Assembly (NCBI GenBank): GCA_937919945.1
Contig: CALESY010000055.1
Location: 1-8,454, forward strand
Source of the DNA: an uncultured Chitinophagaceae bacterium
GTDB taxonomy: Bacteria; Bacteroidota; Bacteroidia; Chitinophagales; Chitinophagaceae
Reading direction: 5' to 3'
Length of the DNA: 8,454 nt
Below are positions 5,573 through 8,454 of this stretch, piece after piece (position 1 is the first letter of the stretch; the number at the start of each line of letters is the position of its first letter). The notes below the pieces were generated by a model, which saw only the letters and a list, made by a program, of their open reading frames with translations, was not told the origin of the DNA and searched no databases. The translations under genes were made by a program, and so were the position numbers.

Positions 5573-6705
5573 ACTACTGTCAGGTACATGTAGGCGTAAG
5601 AGAAACGGGCACTTTCAGGGACCATAACCAATAGGCGGTCACCTTTCTTTACCATATTGTTGTTCAGCATTTCTTCCAGCATCATGTAGGCGGAAGCACT
5701 ACCTACGTTGCCTACTTTGGGCAGGTTATAAAACCATTTTTCAAACGGTATATCCATGCCAATATTTTTATGGTATTCGTATATCTGGTTTCTGAAAAAC
5801 TCGCTTGACATATGGGGTAGATAATAATCTACCATGTCAGATGTCAGATTGTGTTTTTGCATCAGTTCAGCAAGGTATACCCCCCCCATTGGTACAATAT
5901 TTGCACCCAGCATTTTTGTGTCCTGTTTTACGGAAAACACGCTTTGTTTTGTCCAGTTTTCAATGGATAAATCATTCCAACCTGTCAGTTTGCCATTTTC
6001 ATTTTTTACAGCACCTGCATACATGCAGGTATCCAGTTCGTTGGCAAACGAGGTTGTTTCCAACCATTCTATGCGGAATGATAGTCCATTATCATTGGGC
6101 TTTGATTGTATCAAAGCGGCAGCGGCGCCATCACTCAGCATCCACCTCAGAAAATCTTTTTCAAACGCTATATAGCCATTCTCTTCCAGTTTCGACAGGT
6201 TTTCTGCCTCAGGCTCAAAGCGCGATGCATGCATCCATGTACTCATTTTTTCAGACCCGCATCCCGCTGCTGTTTCTGCCATTCCTGCGCCTATTGCCAT
6301 ATAAGCATACTTCAAAGCTTGCATACTGCTGCAACAAGTACCCATAGCCGAGATCAACTCAACGCGCTTGTTGATGCCCAAAGCCCCATGTACCATAGAG
6401 CCATGTGATGGGATGATTTGCTCTGGAGAGCTGGTACCTACTGCTAATATATCGAGGCTGTCAATAGTAAGTGTGTCGTCAAACAAACTTTTGATGGCAT
6501 TAGCAGATAATTCGGCATTGGTGTGCGTACTCTTACCATCGCGCAAAGCATAATAGCGCGTTTTTATTCCGTTATTTCTTAATACGATTGACCTCGCTTT
6601 TGAAGGTTTCCCATTGACCATACCCAGTATTCGTTCCATTTCGTCGTTACTAACCGGATCGTTTGGCAAAAACTTAGACAATCTTGTAATATAAACGGGT
6701 CTCAC
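5569..6705 (-). CDS. darB: DarB-like KAS III ketosynthase (dialkylresorcinol/cyclohexanedione synthesis)
   Basis: This 378-residue thiolase-fold enzyme belongs to the ketoacyl-ACP synthase III group. The expected catalytic triad is present: Cys in AMGTCCSSMQALKYA (120-134; most likely Cys125), His298 in YLPHMSSEF, and Asn333 in VGNVGSASAY. The N-terminal YITRLSKFLPNDPVSNDEME (5-24) and VLRNNGIKTRYYAL (41-54) are typical of DarB rather than housekeeping FabH, which is nearer 320 residues. DarB is known to join two beta-keto or unsaturated acyl thioesters by Claisen and Michael steps into a 1,3-cyclohexanedione, the precursor of dialkylresorcinols and the lipid half of flexirubins. The start is a GTG (6703-6705): the codon just before it is an in-frame TAA, and the next ATG is 22 codons in and would remove the first strand. 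A G8 run covers codons 273-276. It is the first gene of the pair with darA. Confidence 0.88.
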   Translation of the reverse strand: MRPVYITRLSKFLPNDPVSNDEMERILGMVNGKPSKARSIVLRNNGIKTRYYALRDGKSTHTNAELSANAIKSLFDDTLTIDSLDILAVGTSSPEQIIPSHGSMVHGALGINKRVELISAMGTCCSSMQALKYAYMAIGAGMAETAAGCGSEKMSTWMHASRFEPEAENLSKLEENGYIAFEKDFLRWMLSDGAAAALIQSKPNDNGLSFRIEWLETTSFANELDTCMYAGAVKNENGKLTGWNDLSIENWTKQSVFSVKQDTKMLGANIVPMGGVYLAELMQKHNLTSDMVDYYLPHMSSEFFRNQIYEYHKNIGMDIPFEKWFYNLPKVGNVGSASAYMMLEEMLNNNMVKKGDRLLVMVPESARFSYAYMYLTVV

Positions 6706-6733
6706 TTACTTGCTTTCTTTTCAATTTGGGTTG

Positions 6734-6741
6734 CAAAAATA
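6734..6741 (-). promoter_or_regulatory. Possible -7 box for darB-darA
   Basis: On the minus strand TATTTTTG matches TAnnTTTG. A TTTAG (6765-6761), 19 nt upstream, is only a partial -33 match. Transcription would begin near 6727, leaving a leader of about 22 nt before the GTG start. The leader includes a purine stretch (GAAAAGAAAG) about 8-17 nt before the start, which may help ribosome binding. Confidence 0.4.
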
Positions 6742-6815
6742 GTCATAATATCCCGCTTTACTAAATGGTACTTAAAAATGTTTAATTCTACGATATATAT
6801 GCTTACATGTGGGGT

Positions 6816-6849
6816 ATAAAAACATAAGGGCGGCAAAAAACCACCCTTA
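6816..6849 (-). terminator. Rho-independent terminator of the HtrA gene
   Basis: On the minus strand TAAGGGTGG pairs with CCGCCCTTA (6849-6841 with 6833-6825), giving nine pairs including one T-G wobble, around a 7-nt loop. TGTTTTTAT follows. On the plus strand the wobble becomes a C-A mismatch and no T tract follows the stem, so the signal is specific to the minus strand. It lies 22 nt past the htrA stop and insulates darB from readthrough. Confidence 0.85.
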
Positions 6850-6870
6850 CATATGATTTCCATTGCTTAT

Positions 6871-8316
6871 TTATTCCTGATTCGGGTCGCGCAGACCGCT
6901 TAGGTTATAATAATACATACCTCTATAGTTAGGGTAGAAGCCAGCTATCTGTATAGCATTAGAATTAGCTATAGCTTTTCTGAAGTCATCAACTGAGTTG
7001 ATGTTATTATCATCTACTGATGTAATGATAAACCCATTTTTTATTCTTGCTTCTGCCAATACACTTTTACCTGTGTTTGTTACTAGCACTCCTCCGGTTA
7101 CGCCATATTTTTTCTTCTCTTCATTTGTCAACGTACGCATCTCTGCCCCTAACAGCTTAGGTTGGCCTACTTCTTTTTTCAACTCTACATTAGCGGTTTT
7201 GCTACTACCATTACGCAGATAAGTTACTTTTACAACATCGCCAGGGCGGTAACGTGCTATTTGTTCCTGCAGTTCGGGTGACGTGCGTACTTGGTTATTG
7301 TTGATTGCTGTAATGAAATCTCCTTTTTGCAAACCACCTTTTTCTGCACCGCTACCTTCCATCACATTCATAATATACACACCTTCTGTTTTATCTAATC
7401 CTAATCCACTGATTTGTTCTGGTGTTGCATTTTTACTGTCTATGTAATTGATGCCCAAATACCCTCTTTGTACTGTACCGAACTGAACCATGTCGTTCAC
7501 CACTTTGCGTACTATATTGGCTGGTATAGCGTAAGAATACCCTGCATAAGAGCCGGTTGGCGATGCTATAGCAGAATTTATTCCTATCAGCAACCCGTCA
7601 GTGTTTACTAATGCCCCACCGCTATTGCCTGGATTTACGGCAGCATCTGTTTGTATGAACGACTCGATAGGCCTGTCTGCTTGAGTGCGGTTAATGCCTA
7701 TTGACCTGCTCTTAGCACTTACAATACCTGCAGTAACAGTAGCGTCAAGCGTTAGTGGGTAGCCTACAGCCAATACCCATTGCCCTAGTTTTACATTGTC
7801 TGAATTGCCAAACTCCATATAGGGTAGGTTTTTCTCCTCTACCTTCAAAACGGCCAAGTCAGTGGCTGCATCTTTCGATACTACTTTGGCTTTGGTAGTA
7901 AACCTATCGTTGAATGTAACCGTTACCTGATCTGCATTAGCTACTACGTGATTATTGGTTACTATATACCCATCGGGCGATATTACTACACCAGAGCCGG
8001 CTCCTTGCTGAGGCGGTATATAATATTGCTGCCCAAACATTCTGCCAAATACATCATCTGCCTGTACAGTGCGGCCTTTAGTTTCAGTTTTGATATGTAC
8101 CACTGCCTTTACTGCACTTTCTGCTGCTGGCTGAAAATCTACATTAGGCGTAGTACGCACTGCACCACCTTCATAGGCGGCATACTGCACAGGTGTTTGT
8201 TCCTTTTCACTTACTCCGAAGTAAGGTTTGGGTTCATACAATTTGCTGGCAGCGTAGAGGGTAGCCAATGATGTGATGGCTGCTGTAATGATTACGGGAA
8301 AAATCCTTGTTTTCAT
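6871..8316 (-). CDS. HtrA/DegP-type periplasmic serine protease (Do family)
   Basis: This 481-residue envelope protease/chaperone degrades misfolded periplasmic or outer-membrane proteins. A short basic start and a hydrophobic stretch (about 5-23) form a signal peptide or membrane anchor, with no lipobox cysteine. The trypsin-like domain spans about 60-275 with the full triad: His123 in VTNNHVV, Asp153 in ATDLAVLK and Ser232 in NPGNSGGAL. A first PDZ domain (about 285-380) has YLGINY near its start and KGDFITAIN inside. A second, shorter PDZ-like region (about 388-455) contains GFIITSVDDNNINSVDDF, and the protein ends in an aromatic tail with YPNYRGMYYYNL (461-472). Length is normal for Do proteases. 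ATG at 8316 follows the TAAATTTG box by about 37 nt. The gene is monocistronic, with its own terminator. DegP, DegQ and DegS cannot be told apart from sequence alone. Confidence 0.95.
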   Translation of the reverse strand: MKTRIFPVIITAAITSLATLYAASKLYEPKPYFGVSEKEQTPVQYAAYEGGAVRTTPNVDFQPAAESAVKAVVHIKTETKGRTVQADDVFGRMFGQQYYIPPQQGAGSGVVISPDGYIVTNNHVVANADQVTVTFNDRFTTKAKVVSKDAATDLAVLKVEEKNLPYMEFGNSDNVKLGQWVLAVGYPLTLDATVTAGIVSAKSRSIGINRTQADRPIESFIQTDAAVNPGNSGGALVNTDGLLIGINSAIASPTGSYAGYSYAIPANIVRKVVNDMVQFGTVQRGYLGINYIDSKNATPEQISGLGLDKTEGVYIMNVMEGSGAEKGGLQKGDFITAINNNQVRTSPELQEQIARYRPGDVVKVTYLRNGSSKTANVELKKEVGQPKLLGAEMRTLTNEEKKKYGVTGGVLVTNTGKSVLAEARIKNGFIITSVDDNNINSVDDFRKAIANSNAIQIAGFYPNYRGMYYYNLSGLRDPNQE

Positions 8317-8353
8317 AAAATCTATCTGCTGTTTTTGTTCCTTTTTGATACTT

Positions 8354-8361
8354 CAAATTTA
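8354..8361 (-). promoter_or_regulatory. TAAATTTG -7 box for the HtrA gene
   Basis: An exact TAnnTTTG box on the minus strand lies 37 nt before the ATG. A GTTTT (8383-8379), 17 nt upstream, stands in for the -33 element, which is imperfect. The expected leader is about 30 nt. No envelope-stress sigma-E or CpxR-type site was recognised in the 138 bp between the start codon and the window edge, and nothing else could be identified there. Confidence 0.5.
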
Positions 8362-8454
8362 TGACCGATGGTTATTATAAAACTGTTAAAAGTGTATATG
8401 TAATCCATCTAATGTGTTATAGCACTATCAGCTAAAATTATGGTTATATTTCTT

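Noticed and set aside
5805..6347. 180-codon plus-strand open frame antisense to darB
   Set aside because: It lies wholly within a well-conserved ketosynthase gene and its translation is rich in Cys, His and Ser with no family features; a shadow frame.
8414..8425. GTG-TTATAG-CAC near-palindrome upstream of the HtrA gene
   Set aside because: Only three base pairs per arm are exact; too weak to call an operator.
8440..8454. ATG that could start a plus-strand gene at the window edge
   Set aside because: Only five codons are visible, which is not enough to separate a real start from chance.

Overview
The window looks like chromosomal DNA of a Bacteroidota bacterium, perhaps Chitinophagaceae or a relative. 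The evidence is AT-rich genes without clear Shine-Dalgarno sequences, several matches to the Bacteroidota promoter box TAnnTTTG, use of GTG and TTG starts, and a darB-darA gene pair whose proteins resemble those of flavobacterial flexirubin pigment clusters. The genus assignment is an inference.

Layout, left to right. The 3' end of an unrecognised plus-strand gene (2-133) is followed by a clear intrinsic terminator (164-192). Next is a small DUF486/DMT-type membrane protein (222-563, +), which overlaps tail to tail with an MFS_3-type drug or siderophore efflux protein (541-1809, -). A 71-bp divergent promoter region then separates the MFS gene from a plus-strand operon (1881-4611). The operon encodes a MacB/FtsX-type ABC permease, a PyrR-like phosphoribosyltransferase and an isoaspartyl peptidase/L-asparaginase, and it ends in a good terminator at 4617-4639.

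The right half is all on the minus strand. darB (5569-6705) is a KAS III-like ketosynthase. It overlaps by 4 nt with darA (4643-5572), a flavodoxin-like aromatase of the dialkylresorcinol/cyclohexanedione pathway. Upstream of darB lie a terminator (6816-6849) and an HtrA/DegP-type periplasmic serine protease (6871-8316) with its own promoter box. The last 138 bp are the leader of the protease gene.

The genes fall into three themes: envelope transport and quality control (MFS, FtsX-type permease, HtrA, DUF486), salvage and turnover (phosphoribosyltransferase, isoaspartyl peptidase), and a lipid-like secondary metabolite (DarB makes the ring, DarA probably aromatises it). The dar pair stands alone here, without the aryl-polyene and acyl-carrier genes of a flexirubin cluster. 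No RNA genes, CRISPR arrays, insertion sequences or phage genes were seen, and no gene-free stretch exceeds 300 bp.
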